Part shown: one piece after another, positions 1-10,314 of the stretch
Layout: each line of letters starts with the position of its first letter
How positions within the stretch are numbered: the first letter of the stretch is position 1
Source: Fidelibacterota bacterium
GTDB lineage: Bacteria; Fidelibacterota; UBA8477; JABMPR01
Assembly: GCA_021734325.1 (NCBI GenBank)
Contig: JAIPJF010000005.1
Location: 97,474-161,473 of the forward strand
DNA length: 64,000 nt
Direction of reading: 5' to 3'
Notes under the pieces: generated by a model
Database searches by the model: none
What the model was told of the DNA's origin: nothing
The model's input: only the letters and a program-made list of their open reading frames with translations
Made by a program: the position numbers and the translations under genes

Positions 1-227
1 AAGGTGATGCGACGCTCTTTGCGAGAACTGAAGAAGTTTTGGAAGCATGGAAATTCTTAGCGCCTGTCATTGATTGCTGGAAAAATGACAAAGATGTTCC
101 CTTGTACGGTTATCCCGCCGGAACCTGGGGACCGGATAACGCCGATGTCTTGATCGAAGGCAAAACAATGACTTGGCGGTATCCCTGTAAAAATCTATCC
201 GATGATGGACTCTATTGTGAATTATAA
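1..227 (+). CDS. zwf: Glucose-6-phosphate dehydrogenase, C-terminal fragment (gene starts before window)
   Basis: Open frame from base 3: GDATLFARTEEVLEAWKFLAPVIDCW...YPAGTWGPDNADVLI, typical Zwf C-terminus; followed by pgl. Confidence 0.88.
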   Translation, partial: GDATLFARTEEVLEAWKFLAPVIDCWKNDKDVPLYGYPAGTWGPDNADVLIEGKTMTWRYPCKNLSDDGLYCEL

Positions 228-942
228 AATTCAGATCAGCAAATCGCTTGAAGAACTTTCTGAAAAATTTGCCCAGCTTCTGATTGAAAAAGTAAATAGC
301 AGCAAAAATATTTTTCATCTGGCCTTATCTGGTGGTACAACACCCAAAACCATATATGAACATTTAGCTACACATCATCAAAGTACAATTATTTGGGATA
401 AAGTAAAATTCTACTGGGGTGATGAACGGTGTGTTGCCCCCAATGATGCTGAAAGTAATTACAAAATGGCGATGGAATCCCTGCTTAGCGAGCTTCCGAT
501 CTCCGCTGGAAATATTTTTAGGATCAAAGGAGAAATTGATCCGTATCTCGCAGTAGACCATTACAGTTCACAAGTACTACAACAAATTAAAATTAAGAAT
601 AATTACCCAAGGTTTGATCTGATAATGCTTGGCGTGGGCGAGGATGGCCATACAGCCTCGATTTTCCCGAACCAGAAAGAATTATTACATTCGAAAAATA
701 TTTCAGCAATTGCTGTGCATCCGAGTAGCCGACAAAAACGAATTACGTTGACGGGAAGCGTCATAAACAATGCTTCAAACATTGTCTTTATCGCTACTGG
801 AAAGAATAAGTCAAAAATTGTTGATAGCATAATTAATCAAAAGGATAATTATGAGGATTACCCGGCTTCATTCATTCGTCCGATAGATGGCGAGCTTTAT
901 TGGCTGCTGGATGAACATGCGGCTTCAGATTATTCAGATTGA
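205..942 (+). CDS. pgl: 6-phosphogluconolactonase
   Basis: LALSGGTTPKTIYEHLA, FYWGDERCVAPNDAESNY, GVGEDGHTASIFP motifs; overlaps the zwf end. Confidence 0.93.
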   Translation: MDSIVNYKIQISKSLEELSEKFAQLLIEKVNSSKNIFHLALSGGTTPKTIYEHLATHHQSTIIWDKVKFYWGDERCVAPNDAESNYKMAMESLLSELPISAGNIFRIKGEIDPYLAVDHYSSQVLQQIKIKNNYPRFDLIMLGVGEDGHTASIFPNQKELLHSKNISAIAVHPSSRQKRITLTGSVINNASNIVFIATGKNKSKIVDSIINQKDNYEDYPASFIRPIDGELYWLLDEHAASDYSD

Positions 943-1097
943 ATTGAGTGGCGGTATGTTATTGTTGCCGGGCATATTATGGACATAGTGGAGTTGACAA
1001 TTGTGGCTGATATGAGGAAAAAATCTGTTGAAAGGGAAATACTCAAAGACGGGCTAAATCAGGTGGCCTACAAACTCTGAATAGTTGCCAGTGTCTA

Positions 1098-1874
1098 ATG
1101 AAGAGAAAAAAAGGAAGTATTATGAGGAAAATATCATTCTCATATAAAGTATATATAGGTTTAGTTCTGTTACTCTCGTGCTTGGCCGCTCTCAATATCT
1201 TTTTACCCCAGGGAGATTTCCTCCCACCCGATGTTGAGCAATCCATGCCTGCGTCACAACCGATCATGGCACTAGCAAATGCAGGAATCATGCTCATCCT
1301 ATATGGAGGCTTGGGATGGATTGGCTTGGTGCTGGGACACAAAGTTGGTTTCCCAGATGTAATGGATTCCACTGTTTCAGCAAAACAAAGATTTCTCATT
1401 CCAGCTTTAGCAGGGATTGGAGTGGGGCTATTTTTTATAGGTTCTGATTTAATACTTAGAAATTTCCATTCTCTTGGACCTTTACCCCATCCTCCCTTCC
1501 CAACCTCACTGGTTGCATCCACAATTGCAGGTATTGGAGAAGAGCTCATATTCAGGCTGTTTTTCGTTTCCTTCTGGTTTTGGCTCATCTATAAGATCAT
1601 TCTCAAACAAAAATGGGAAACAACTGTGTTTTGGATGATTGTATTTTTATCAGCAATTGCATTCTCTGCTGGACATCTCCCTTCGGCCATGATTCTCCTC
1701 GGTGCTGATAATCCAACAGATTTGCCAGTACCAATTCTCATCGAGATATTTTTGTTAAATGGAACGCTTTCCATACTTGCAGCTTATTATTTACGCAAAT
1801 ATGGATATTTGGCTGCAGTAGGGATTCACTTTTGGACAGATATTATTTGGCATGTGATTTGGGGTCTATTTTAA
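1098..1874 (+). CDS. CPBP-family intramembrane metalloprotease (CAAX/Abi-like)
   Basis: Multi-TM protein with EELIFR motif and later H motifs (SAGHLP, HFWTD). Confidence 0.75.
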   Translation: MKRKKGSIMRKISFSYKVYIGLVLLLSCLAALNIFLPQGDFLPPDVEQSMPASQPIMALANAGIMLILYGGLGWIGLVLGHKVGFPDVMDSTVSAKQRFLIPALAGIGVGLFFIGSDLILRNFHSLGPLPHPPFPTSLVASTIAGIGEELIFRLFFVSFWFWLIYKIILKQKWETTVFWMIVFLSAIAFSAGHLPSAMILLGADNPTDLPVPILIEIFLLNGTLSILAAYYLRKYGYLAAVGIHFWTDIIWHVIWGLF

Positions 1875-1990
1875 TCCAGTGGTTAACAAGTGTCTGATCA
1901 CCTGCTTCCAAACGCTCCTTCCATATCGCGACCAGTCTGCGCTCGCCCTTCAGCATGCAGTGGTAGCGTGCTTTGTTGTTAACCAGATCC

Positions 1991-2021
1991 GAGACCCTTC
2001 GACTCCGCTCAGGGTGACGAA
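1991..2021. repeat. REP-like dispersed intergenic repeat unit
   Basis: GAGACCCTTCGACTCCGCTCAGGGTGACGAA, related to the 13495-13566 repeat. Confidence 0.5.
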
Positions 2022-2053
2022 TTTGAAAACTTCCTACTACTAAATCTCCATTT

Positions 2054-3016
2054 TTAAATCTTAAATAATCTTCCCTGCCACGTGTCCCGATGGTTCAATT
2101 CCAGATCCATAAAATGGGTCAGTTTGGGAATATTATAGCCCCAGCGAGGAGCCAGCAGGATGTCATCAGGGGCGTCTCCGAACAGACGCTGGATAACAAT
2201 ATTCGGGTCCAATCGTTCCAGAATATCTGCCACCAGCTCAACATACTCATCTGCCTGGAACAGGGGAAAAGGCTCCTTTTGATAGCGATGGGCCAGGACC
2301 GTGTTCCTGACCACGTGGAGTTGATGGATCTTCAGGAAATCAAGCCCCAGATCATTGGCTGCCAGACCAGTCTCCAGCATCATCTCTCTGGTTTCAACGG
2401 GAAATCCCAGGATGATATGACCAGCTACCTTGATCCCATATTGCTTGGTGAGTTCGACTGCCTTTACCACTGACTCATAATCATGACCGCGGTTCATCCA
2501 GTCCAGACTTCCATCATGGATGGATTCAATTCCGTATTCCAGGGTGACATTCACCCTTTCATTCAATTTGGCCAGGTATTCGAGGAGTGCCTCATCCACA
2601 CAATCACTGCGGGTCCCAATATCCAGACCTACCACATTCGGATAGTTGATCGCCTCTTCGTACAGGATCTTCAACTTGTTCAGCTCATCATAGGTATTGG
2701 AGTAAGCCTGGAAATAGGCAATGTACTTCTGCACATCATAGCGATCCACCATGAAGGGGATAGAGGCTTCCATCTGGGTCGGGACGTCCATATTCTGATC
2801 GATGTAATGGGGGACAAAACTGTCATTGTTGCAGTAGATGCAACCGCCGTAACCCTTACTTCCATCCCGGTTGGGACAGGTAAAACCGCCATGGAGGGAA
2901 ACCTTGCGAACTTTTTCTCCATAGGTCTCCTGAAGGTAGTAATTATAGTTATGATATCGTCGATTAAGCCAGATTTTAGCTTGATTTCCAGACTCCATTG
3001 GCGAATTTGCACTCAT
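2054..3016 (-). CDS. TIGR01212-type (YhcC-like) radical SAM protein
   Basis: FTCPNRDGSKGYGGCIYCNND cluster motif, KYIAYFQAYSNTY. Confidence 0.88.
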   Translation of the reverse strand: MSANSPMESGNQAKIWLNRRYHNYNYYLQETYGEKVRKVSLHGGFTCPNRDGSKGYGGCIYCNNDSFVPHYIDQNMDVPTQMEASIPFMVDRYDVQKYIAYFQAYSNTYDELNKLKILYEEAINYPNVVGLDIGTRSDCVDEALLEYLAKLNERVNVTLEYGIESIHDGSLDWMNRGHDYESVVKAVELTKQYGIKVAGHIILGFPVETREMMLETGLAANDLGLDFLKIHQLHVVRNTVLAHRYQKEPFPLFQADEYVELVADILERLDPNIVIQRLFGDAPDDILLAPRWGYNIPKLTHFMDLELNHRDTWQGRLFKI

Positions 3017-3097
3017 GATCTTATTTAATCATTTTTGTATAAATGTCGAGCGCCTTTTAAAATTAACGACAGCCTGTTTCAGTAGAAAGGAACATGC

Positions 3098-4009
3098 ATG
3101 AACGTCAGATATTTCAGCCTTTTGACCCTGGTTTCCATGCTCTGGGGTCAAAATATTATCGCCACCATTGAACATGAACCCATTGGCGAACAGAGCTCGC
3201 TTGTAAAGAGCAAAACATACGATGATGTCTACTGGGTCTCCAACGACTCAGGGGATGACCCAGTCATTTTCCCCTTAAACGGTAAAGGTGAAATTATTAT
3301 TCCCGGGTTCCTCAAAAAACACTATATAGAAGAGAATACAGATCCCTACCCCGGGGTAGATATCCTGGGAGCAGTTCACAGTGATTGGGAAACAATGGCA
3401 CTATTAAACGATACCCTGATCATTGGGGATGTGGGGAATAACGGAAATGCCAGACGTGATCTGGGGATTTATCTCATCCCTGAACCTAACCCTTTTGACG
3501 TGTACGCGACCCGCCCCCTGGGGTGGTATCCCGTGCGTTTTGAGGATCAGGATAAGTATCCACCAGATGAATGGGAATATGATTGTGAGGCGATTTTTAC
3601 TTTTCAGGGGAAGATCTATTTTCTCACCAAGCACAGAGCTGACCAGCATATCTCCAAACCCGCCCCTGCAACCAAGCTCTATCGTATGGATACACGCCAT
3701 ACGGATCGGACAAATGTGCTCAAGCTGATCAATCGCAAGGAAAATTTGGGTGGTTGGGTGACAGCAGCTGACATTGCGCCTGATGAATCAGCCATGGTCA
3801 TGTTGGCCCAAAATCCCCTGGCATCGACAATCTGGTATTTCCCCAGGCCAAAGGTGGGAGACGATTTCCTCGCCGAGAAACCGAAAAGATTTAATCTGGT
3901 GAAAGCTGACCAGGCTGAAGGGATCTGTTTTAAAGACCAGAACACCCTTATTGTCAGCAATGAACAAAGACAGTGGTTTGAGATATCCCTGAAAGATTTT
4001 TCAAAATAA
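3098..4009 (+). CDS. Hypothetical secreted protein
   Basis: Signal-peptide-like N-terminus MNVRYFSLLTLVSMLWGQ; no recognised motif. Confidence 0.7.
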   Translation: MNVRYFSLLTLVSMLWGQNIIATIEHEPIGEQSSLVKSKTYDDVYWVSNDSGDDPVIFPLNGKGEIIIPGFLKKHYIEENTDPYPGVDILGAVHSDWETMALLNDTLIIGDVGNNGNARRDLGIYLIPEPNPFDVYATRPLGWYPVRFEDQDKYPPDEWEYDCEAIFTFQGKIYFLTKHRADQHISKPAPATKLYRMDTRHTDRTNVLKLINRKENLGGWVTAADIAPDESAMVMLAQNPLASTIWYFPRPKVGDDFLAEKPKRFNLVKADQAEGICFKDQNTLIVSNEQRQWFEISLKDFSK

Positions 4010-4028
4010 GTAGGAGTCATCAAGTTTC

Positions 4029-6575
4029 ATGAAGTACGAAGCATTTACCCGACAAGCCAATCTGCGTTTCAGCGATTTCACCCTCGCCGGAGCGACTAAA
4101 AATTATGCCCCTGATCTGAAGCTGGAACCCATTCACACAGAATTGCATCTGTCTGTTGATGTCAAAGGGAGATCGGCAAGGGGCTATGCCCTGATCACGA
4201 TTCGGGCCAACGTTGAAGGTGCAGATTCACTCGATCTGGATGCCGTTGATTTTAATGACCTGCAGGTCAGTGATGTTGATGATAAAGGGTTGACCCATAA
4301 TTACGATGGGAAGCAGATCAAACTGAAACTCAGCAAAACCTTGAAGGCGCAGGACAAGCGGATGATCCGCATCGATTACAGCATTCAGGATCCCATCACA
4401 GGTTTGAAATTTTCCCAACCGGATGCCCGGCGTCCCGACTTCCCATTTTACGCAATTACGGATAATGAAACGGAGCGCGCCCGATACTGGTTCCCCTGTG
4501 TGGATTTTCCCACGGTCCGTCCCCACATGGAATATTTCCTGAGCGCACCGGAAGCGTTGACTATCCTGGCCAATGGTGCCCTTGTCTCTGAAGAGATCAA
4601 AGATGGTATCAAGACTGCCCACTGGAGACTGAATTATCCCTGCCCAGCCTACCTGGCCTGCTTCGCTATTGGTGAGTTCTCAGAATATCAGGATGAACCT
4701 CTGAGGGATATGCCCATTGCCTACTATGCAGACAAATCCTATACACCGGAACAACTGAAGCGCACCTTCGAGCCAACCCGCAAGATGCTCATCTGGATGG
4801 AAAAGAAACTGGGAATGGATTTCCCCTATCCCAAATATTTTCAGATTGCCGGTCGTGAGATTGGTGGTGCCATGGAGAATATTTCGCTGGTCACCTGGGA
4901 TGACAAGTTCATGCTGGACGAGAACATGGCCAGGGAATGGAAATATATCATGGACCTGATCAATGTGCATGAAATGTCCCACTCCTATTTTGGTGATGCT
5001 GTTGTATCCTACGATTTTGCCCATGTCTGGCTCAAAGAGAGCTGGGCGACCTATATTGAATCTGTCTGGTTGGAGGATTCAGAGGGTAAGGAGGCCATGG
5101 ATTGGCAATTGGCCGAAGAAGCTCGCAGTTATATGGGTGAGGCAAAAAATAGTTATGTAAGACCCATCATTACCAGAGAATATGATCATAGCTGGAACAT
5201 GTTTGATCAGCATCTTTATCCCGGTGGTGCCTGGCGTTTGCACATGTTGAGACAACTGGTGGGTGATGCGAAATTCTGGAAGGGTGTCCAGGATTATGTA
5301 AACAGTTATGCCGGAAGAACCGTCAAGTCAATTGACTTTCAACGCTGCATTGAAAAGCATTCAGGAATGAATCTGGACAGTTTTTTCGATACCTGGTTCT
5401 ATTCAAAGGGTTATCCCATCCTAAACGTCGCTTTTGCCTATGATAAGGAAAAAGGTCGGGGGAAATTTACCGTTGAACAAAAACAAATGGACAAGGAAAA
5501 GGGTATTGGGCTCTTTGAAATGGATCTGGATCTGGCCTGGCAGGATGGTGCAGGGAAAGATCATGTAGAAACGGTCCACCTCAGCAAGGGTACCCACATC
5601 TTCCAGTTAAAGCTGGAAGAACCTGCCCATGTGAGTCTTGATCCAGAGATGAAGACACTTTTCGAAGCTGAATTCAACACCGGCGACGACAAGCTGCTTC
5701 ATCTCTTGAAGCATGGCCATACGGTAAGAGATCTGATGCAGGCTATCTCTGAATTAGCAAGGACTGGGAAACGGAAAAACCTCCAGGCCATCCGTGATCA
5801 TCTGAAATCAGAAAAGCACTGGGGTTTGAGGATTCACGCATACCGGGAATTGGGAACAGTTGGCAATGAGTATGCCTACGCCCACCTCGCCGAATTACTG
5901 GTCACTGAAACAGATCCCATGGTAATCGAAGCAGCAGCTGTGGCCTGTGGGAAACAACGCCATCCAGTGCTCAGGGAGGCTATTCTGACCAAGTTGACGC
6001 AAAAACATTTACCCTATCGCGGACAGATGGCTCTGTTGAGCAGCCTGGGGAGCCAGAAGATTGAAGCTGATATTAAATTGCTGGAAGAATATGCTGGCAA
6101 AGATGGGTGGAGGAATCTGAATCGTGCCGGCGCCTATATCGGACTTGGTGCTTCTCACTCTGAAAAGGCTGTGGATGCTCTTCTATCCAAGATTGAGGAT
6201 TCGGTGAATTTCTATGAGGAAAAGGTCGCTAGATTGACTGCCCTGAGTCAGATCAAGGACTGGGTGTCTCCCCATTTGAAGATACGAGTATCTGAAGCAA
6301 TATGCGAAGCCACTAAGGACCCCAGTTATTTTGTTCATGTCAATGCAGCCCGCTTAATAGGAGCAACTGGAATTCAGGAAGGGTTGCCTTATTTGAAAGC
6401 CTTGATGAATCGGATTCCGGTCCAGGACCATCCCTTGTTAAAACGACAGATTCAGGCTCTCCAGGTTTCTGGCAATGCCTCAGAGACAAAAAAACTGCAA
6501 AAGCAGCTTGATGAACTTAGTGAGAAGTTGGCAGGCATGGAAAAACGTCTGCAGGAGGTTGAATCTGAAAAATAG
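4029..6575 (+). CDS. M1-family (gluzincin) aminopeptidase with C-terminal repeat-like and coiled-coil region
   Basis: GGAMEN and HEMSHSYFGDAVVSYDFAHVWLKESWATYIE (HExxH-x18-E). Confidence 0.93.
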   Translation: MKYEAFTRQANLRFSDFTLAGATKNYAPDLKLEPIHTELHLSVDVKGRSARGYALITIRANVEGADSLDLDAVDFNDLQVSDVDDKGLTHNYDGKQIKLKLSKTLKAQDKRMIRIDYSIQDPITGLKFSQPDARRPDFPFYAITDNETERARYWFPCVDFPTVRPHMEYFLSAPEALTILANGALVSEEIKDGIKTAHWRLNYPCPAYLACFAIGEFSEYQDEPLRDMPIAYYADKSYTPEQLKRTFEPTRKMLIWMEKKLGMDFPYPKYFQIAGREIGGAMENISLVTWDDKFMLDENMAREWKYIMDLINVHEMSHSYFGDAVVSYDFAHVWLKESWATYIESVWLEDSEGKEAMDWQLAEEARSYMGEAKNSYVRPIITREYDHSWNMFDQHLYPGGAWRLHMLRQLVGDAKFWKGVQDYVNSYAGRTVKSIDFQRCIEKHSGMNLDSFFDTWFYSKGYPILNVAFAYDKEKGRGKFTVEQKQMDKEKGIGLFEMDLDLAWQDGAGKDHVETVHLSKGTHIFQLKLEEPAHVSLDPEMKTLFEAEFNTGDDKLLHLLKHGHTVRDLMQAISELARTGKRKNLQAIRDHLKSEKHWGLRIHAYRELGTVGNEYAYAHLAELLVTETDPMVIEAAAVACGKQRHPVLREAILTKLTQKHLPYRGQMALLSSLGSQKIEADIKLLEEYAGKDGWRNLNRAGAYIGLGASHSEKAVDALLSKIEDSVNFYEEKVARLTALSQIKDWVSPHLKIRVSEAICEATKDPSYFVHVNAARLIGATGIQEGLPYLKALMNRIPVQDHPLLKRQIQALQVSGNASETKKLQKQLDELSEKLAGMEKRLQEVESEK

Positions 6576-6909
6576 AAATCAGATTATTTGGCTTCTAATC
6601 CCCCTGATCGCAGCTTTTTTTGTCCACTCATGCAGCAGTGAGTCTCGCGATCTGAAACTGGAAATGCAGATAAGTGAACTGATTTGTGATGATGGCCTGC
6701 ACATCTTTGAAGGGCGTATTCTTGAGTTGGAGGGGATAAAATCTGTTACGGCCAATATCGAAACAGGGAAAGTCATTATTACTTTCCATGAAAAATCAAT
6801 CTCCGCTCAGGAGATCAAGACCCATCTTTCCGAATTTGGTTTTACCATAGATGGAGAAGCCGGAAACCAGATTGCCAGGAAACGACTACCCTCTTGTTGT
6901 CTGGAATAA
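6559..6909 (+). CDS. Small lipoprotein-like protein with HMA-like fold (start uncertain)
   Basis: Hydrophobic N-terminus ending FFVHSC; C-terminus GIKSVTANIETGKVIITFHEKSISAQEIKTHLSEFGF resembles heavy-metal-associated domain. Confidence 0.6.
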   Translation: MNLKNRNQIIWLLIPLIAAFFVHSCSSESRDLKLEMQISELICDDGLHIFEGRILELEGIKSVTANIETGKVIITFHEKSISAQEIKTHLSEFGFTIDGEAGNQIARKRLPSCCLE

Positions 6910-6924
6910 AATGAAAGACCTATT

Positions 6925-8070
6925 ATGAGTGTATCCATTTCCCAAAAAGAATTCAGATCCTTTTTTGAAGTTACGAATCATCGCCTTTACTTTAACCATG
7001 CTGCCTTTTCACCCTTGTCAAAACCGGTTGTCCAGGCCATGGATGCTTTTTTTGATGTGAGACAAAAAGGGGACCCTAAAAGCTGGAGTGTTGCTGAGTC
7101 CCATGTTGAAGGTCTGAGGGAAAATTATGGCAAATTGATCGGTGCACCAGCATCCCGTATTGCACACATGTCCAATACAGTTACCGGTGTGAATGTTCTG
7201 GCAAATGGACTGGACTGGCACGCTGGAGATCATGTGCTGCTGTATGCTGATGAATTCCCTTCCAATGTCATGCCCTTCCTCAACATGCGGGAAAAGGGAG
7301 TTGAGATTGAATTCCTGCGCAGTATCGATAGCCGAGTTTCGGTGGACCTGTTTGCAAAAGCCATAAGACCGGAGACGCGTCTCATCTCAGTCAGCAGCGT
7401 CCAGTACCTCACTGGTTATTATGCAAATCTGAAACAGCTTTCTGAATTGTGTCAGGCTCACAATATTCTTTTTTCAGTCGATGCCATTCAATCTGTGGGG
7501 ATTATTCCTGTCAACGTCATCGATATGGGTATTGATTTCATGGCTGTAGGTGGTCACAAATGGATGATGTCACCTCTGGGAACAGGCTTTCTATATGTTA
7601 CTGAGAATTTGCAGGCACAATTAAAATTGGCTTTTCGCGGCTATATGGGTCATGAGAACCCAGGTGATTATGGAAATTTTGAGCAAAAACTGAGTACAGA
7701 TGCACGGCGATATGAATTGGGCGCATTTAATGCCGCGGCCATGGTCGGGGCAGAAAAAGCAACCGAACTTTTACTTGGCTGCGGGATTGAAGCTATTTAT
7801 AAACATGTAGGTACCTTGATCGGTCATTTGAAGGATGGACTTCGTTCAACACCATTTATACCCATGTACGATTTTCCAGAGCACGAGCGCAGTGGTATCT
7901 TCATGTTTACCCATAATGATCCAACACAGAACCAGACCGTCTTTGAAAAACTGACAGCTGAAGGGGTAAATATTTCACTGCGTGGTGGCGGGATAAGATT
8001 TTCTCCCCATTACTACAACTCACTTGGCGAAGTGGACGAGCTTATTAGTTTGTTAACAGCAAATAATTAG
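6925..8070 (+). CDS. Class V aminotransferase (cysteine desulfurase-like PLP enzyme)
   Basis: YFNHAAFSPLSKPV, SVDAIQSVGIIPVNV, GGHKWMMSPLGTGFLYV. Confidence 0.9.
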   Translation: MSVSISQKEFRSFFEVTNHRLYFNHAAFSPLSKPVVQAMDAFFDVRQKGDPKSWSVAESHVEGLRENYGKLIGAPASRIAHMSNTVTGVNVLANGLDWHAGDHVLLYADEFPSNVMPFLNMREKGVEIEFLRSIDSRVSVDLFAKAIRPETRLISVSSVQYLTGYYANLKQLSELCQAHNILFSVDAIQSVGIIPVNVIDMGIDFMAVGGHKWMMSPLGTGFLYVTENLQAQLKLAFRGYMGHENPGDYGNFEQKLSTDARRYELGAFNAAAMVGAEKATELLLGCGIEAIYKHVGTLIGHLKDGLRSTPFIPMYDFPEHERSGIFMFTHNDPTQNQTVFEKLTAEGVNISLRGGGIRFSPHYYNSLGEVDELISLLTANN

Positions 8071-8161
8071 CAGGATCGGGAACCCATCAAGAGATGGGAC
8101 TTATAACAGGATGTATTTTATCAACCTGCTGAAACAGTTAAGGAAGCAAAGGAGCTTACCC

Positions 8162-9640
8162 ATGCTCAAATCAAAATCCCTCATTATGATTATCAGCCTT
8201 GGGTGTGTATTGCTTCTTTCGACTTGTTCAAGGACAGAAAAGTCCCCGCCCTCTACTGAAAAAATTCCCATTACAACCAATTCGAAGTCAGCTTTGGCCG
8301 ATTATTATCGTGGTTTGGCATTTGCAAATAAACTGCAACAGGAACAGGCGAAGGCCTGCTTTTTAAAAGCAGTGGAAAGTGACCCAACTTTTGCGACGGC
8401 CTGGTTGAGTCTGGCCTTGGTGTCAGCCGGTATTAACGATTTTCTTTCAGCACTTGACTCAGCGAAAGCCCATTCGGCTCATATCAGCGAAGCGGAAAAA
8501 CTTAATATAGCAGCTGTGGAGTACGGTCTTTTGGCCATGAATATCGAGCAGAGTGAGACACTACATAAAATTGTGTCCCTCTATCCAGGGGACGAACGGG
8601 CACACATCAACCTGGGCAATTATCTTTTTGGGAGTCAGCTCTATCGTGAGGCGATCCAAAGCTATACCGCAGCAATAAATATCAATGATGAGCTTGCTGC
8701 GCCCTATAATATGCTGGGTTACTCTCAACGGGCTTTGGGGAATTACGGCGAGGCTGAGAAGGCTTTTAAACGCTATATCAAATTGAATTCGAACAACCCG
8801 AATGCTTATGACTCTTATGCTGAGCTCCTCCTTGAAATGGGACGATACAGGGAATCCATCGAATACTATAGACAGGCCCTTGCACTGGACTCAACTTTTG
8901 TAGCCTCCTATCTCGGTATCGCTTCCAATTATAATTTCCTGGGTGAATCGGAAAATGCGCGTTTGGAGCTCGAGAAGGGACGCCTTGTTGCCCCCAACTA
9001 CATTGTTCTTCGTCAAACGATTTTTGCTGAAGCAGTTAGCTATGTGTGCGAAGGAAAATTTGACCAGGCACTGCTAATGTTTGACTTGAGCAGAAAGATT
9101 GCCGAGGAAAATGGCGATTTTGCCAATATTGCCAATGATTATGTGACAATGGCTAATATATACCTAGAATTGGGCAAGGTAGATACGGCCTTAACCCTGT
9201 ATGACCAGGCCATGCAGGTTATCGATGAATCCGATCTGCAGATGGGGATTAAAGACAATGCCCACACCGTTGATCTTTATAATGACGCCCGCGCCCATGC
9301 TGCCCAGGGGGATTATAGATTGGCAAAACGCGAGGCAGAAGATTTTTCAAATATTGCCACAGCGATGAAAAATCCTGGCCAGATCAGACTTTCCCACCAA
9401 TTGAATGGTCTGATCGCTCTCCATGAAAAAAAATATGCACTGGCCATCGATCAGTTTGAGCAATCGAATCAGCTTAATCCCCAAAACCTTTATCGAATTG
9501 GTTTGGCCTACGAAGGACTGGGTGATAGCGAAATGGCCAGAGCCATGTTTCAGCGAGCGAGGGAACTCAATATCCTGAATAGCATGGATCAAGCCTGGGT
9601 CCTCTGGAAGACCAGAGACCTGGCTGTTGCTCCAGACTGA
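8162..9640 (+). CDS. TPR-repeat lipoprotein (ORF track opens at 8111)
   Basis: Lipobox-like LLLSTCS and multiple TPR motifs. Confidence 0.8.
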   Translation: MLKSKSLIMIISLGCVLLLSTCSRTEKSPPSTEKIPITTNSKSALADYYRGLAFANKLQQEQAKACFLKAVESDPTFATAWLSLALVSAGINDFLSALDSAKAHSAHISEAEKLNIAAVEYGLLAMNIEQSETLHKIVSLYPGDERAHINLGNYLFGSQLYREAIQSYTAAININDELAAPYNMLGYSQRALGNYGEAEKAFKRYIKLNSNNPNAYDSYAELLLEMGRYRESIEYYRQALALDSTFVASYLGIASNYNFLGESENARLELEKGRLVAPNYIVLRQTIFAEAVSYVCEGKFDQALLMFDLSRKIAEENGDFANIANDYVTMANIYLELGKVDTALTLYDQAMQVIDESDLQMGIKDNAHTVDLYNDARAHAAQGDYRLAKREAEDFSNIATAMKNPGQIRLSHQLNGLIALHEKKYALAIDQFEQSNQLNPQNLYRIGLAYEGLGDSEMARAMFQRARELNILNSMDQAWVLWKTRDLAVAPD

Positions 9641-9665
9641 TCAAATATCGTAAGATGAACCGGCG

Positions 9666-10307
9666 TCAGATTACCGGTGCCAGATAAATCAATACCGCAA
9701 TAAAATGTGAAAAACTTCCTGCCATCACAAAACCATGCCAGATGGCGTGGTTGAAGGGTAACTTTTCCCAGGCATAAAAGATGACCCCACCTGTATAAGC
9801 AAGACCACCGACTACCAGCCAGATGAGACCAGCTGTAGGTAGAGCCGCTATTAGGGGTTTAATGGCGACCATGACAACCCAGCCCATAAGAAGGTAAAAG
9901 GTCGTGCTTATGAAGTTATATTTTGGTCCAAAGATTATTTTAAAGGTAATTCCAGCCAGGGCAAGACCCCAGATGATCCCCAGAAGGCTCCACCCCCAGG
10001 GTCCACGGAGCGTGACCAGGAGAAAGGGTGTATAGGTCCCGGCTATCAACAGATAGATGGCCGAATGATCCAGAATTCTCAGGATTTCCTTGATTCGTTT
10101 TGACTTAAATCCATGATAAAGGGTTGATGCGAGATAGAGCAGAATCAATGATGATCCAAAAATACTGAAACTGACCACCTGCCAGGTGTCGCCGTACATG
10201 ACTGCTCTCACAACCAGAAGCACCAGGGCAGCAATGCTAAGCCCGATCCCAATTCCATGGGTGATGGTGTTGGCTAACTCCTCGTAAAATGCCAGATTTT
10301 TTTTCAT
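9666..10307 (-). CDS. Hemolysin III / PAQR-family membrane protein
   Basis: EELANTITHGIGIGLSIAAL, LYHGFK, RILDHSAIYLLIAGTYTPF, WEKLPFNHAIWHGFV. Confidence 0.93.
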   Translation of the reverse strand: MKKNLAFYEELANTITHGIGIGLSIAALVLLVVRAVMYGDTWQVVSFSIFGSSLILLYLASTLYHGFKSKRIKEILRILDHSAIYLLIAGTYTPFLLVTLRGPWGWSLLGIIWGLALAGITFKIIFGPKYNFISTTFYLLMGWVVMVAIKPLIAALPTAGLIWLVVGGLAYTGGVIFYAWEKLPFNHAIWHGFVMAGSFSHFIAVLIYLAPVI

Positions 10308-10314
10308 CCGGGAA

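Noticed and set aside
979-1080. 33-codon frame MDIVELTIVADMRKKSVEREILKDGLNQVAYKL after pgl
   Set aside because: No ribosome site or family recognised; could be a remnant but unsupported.
2090-3028. Two plus-strand ORFs opposite the radical SAM gene
   Set aside because: Antisense shadow frames of a clear minus-strand CDS (2054-3016).
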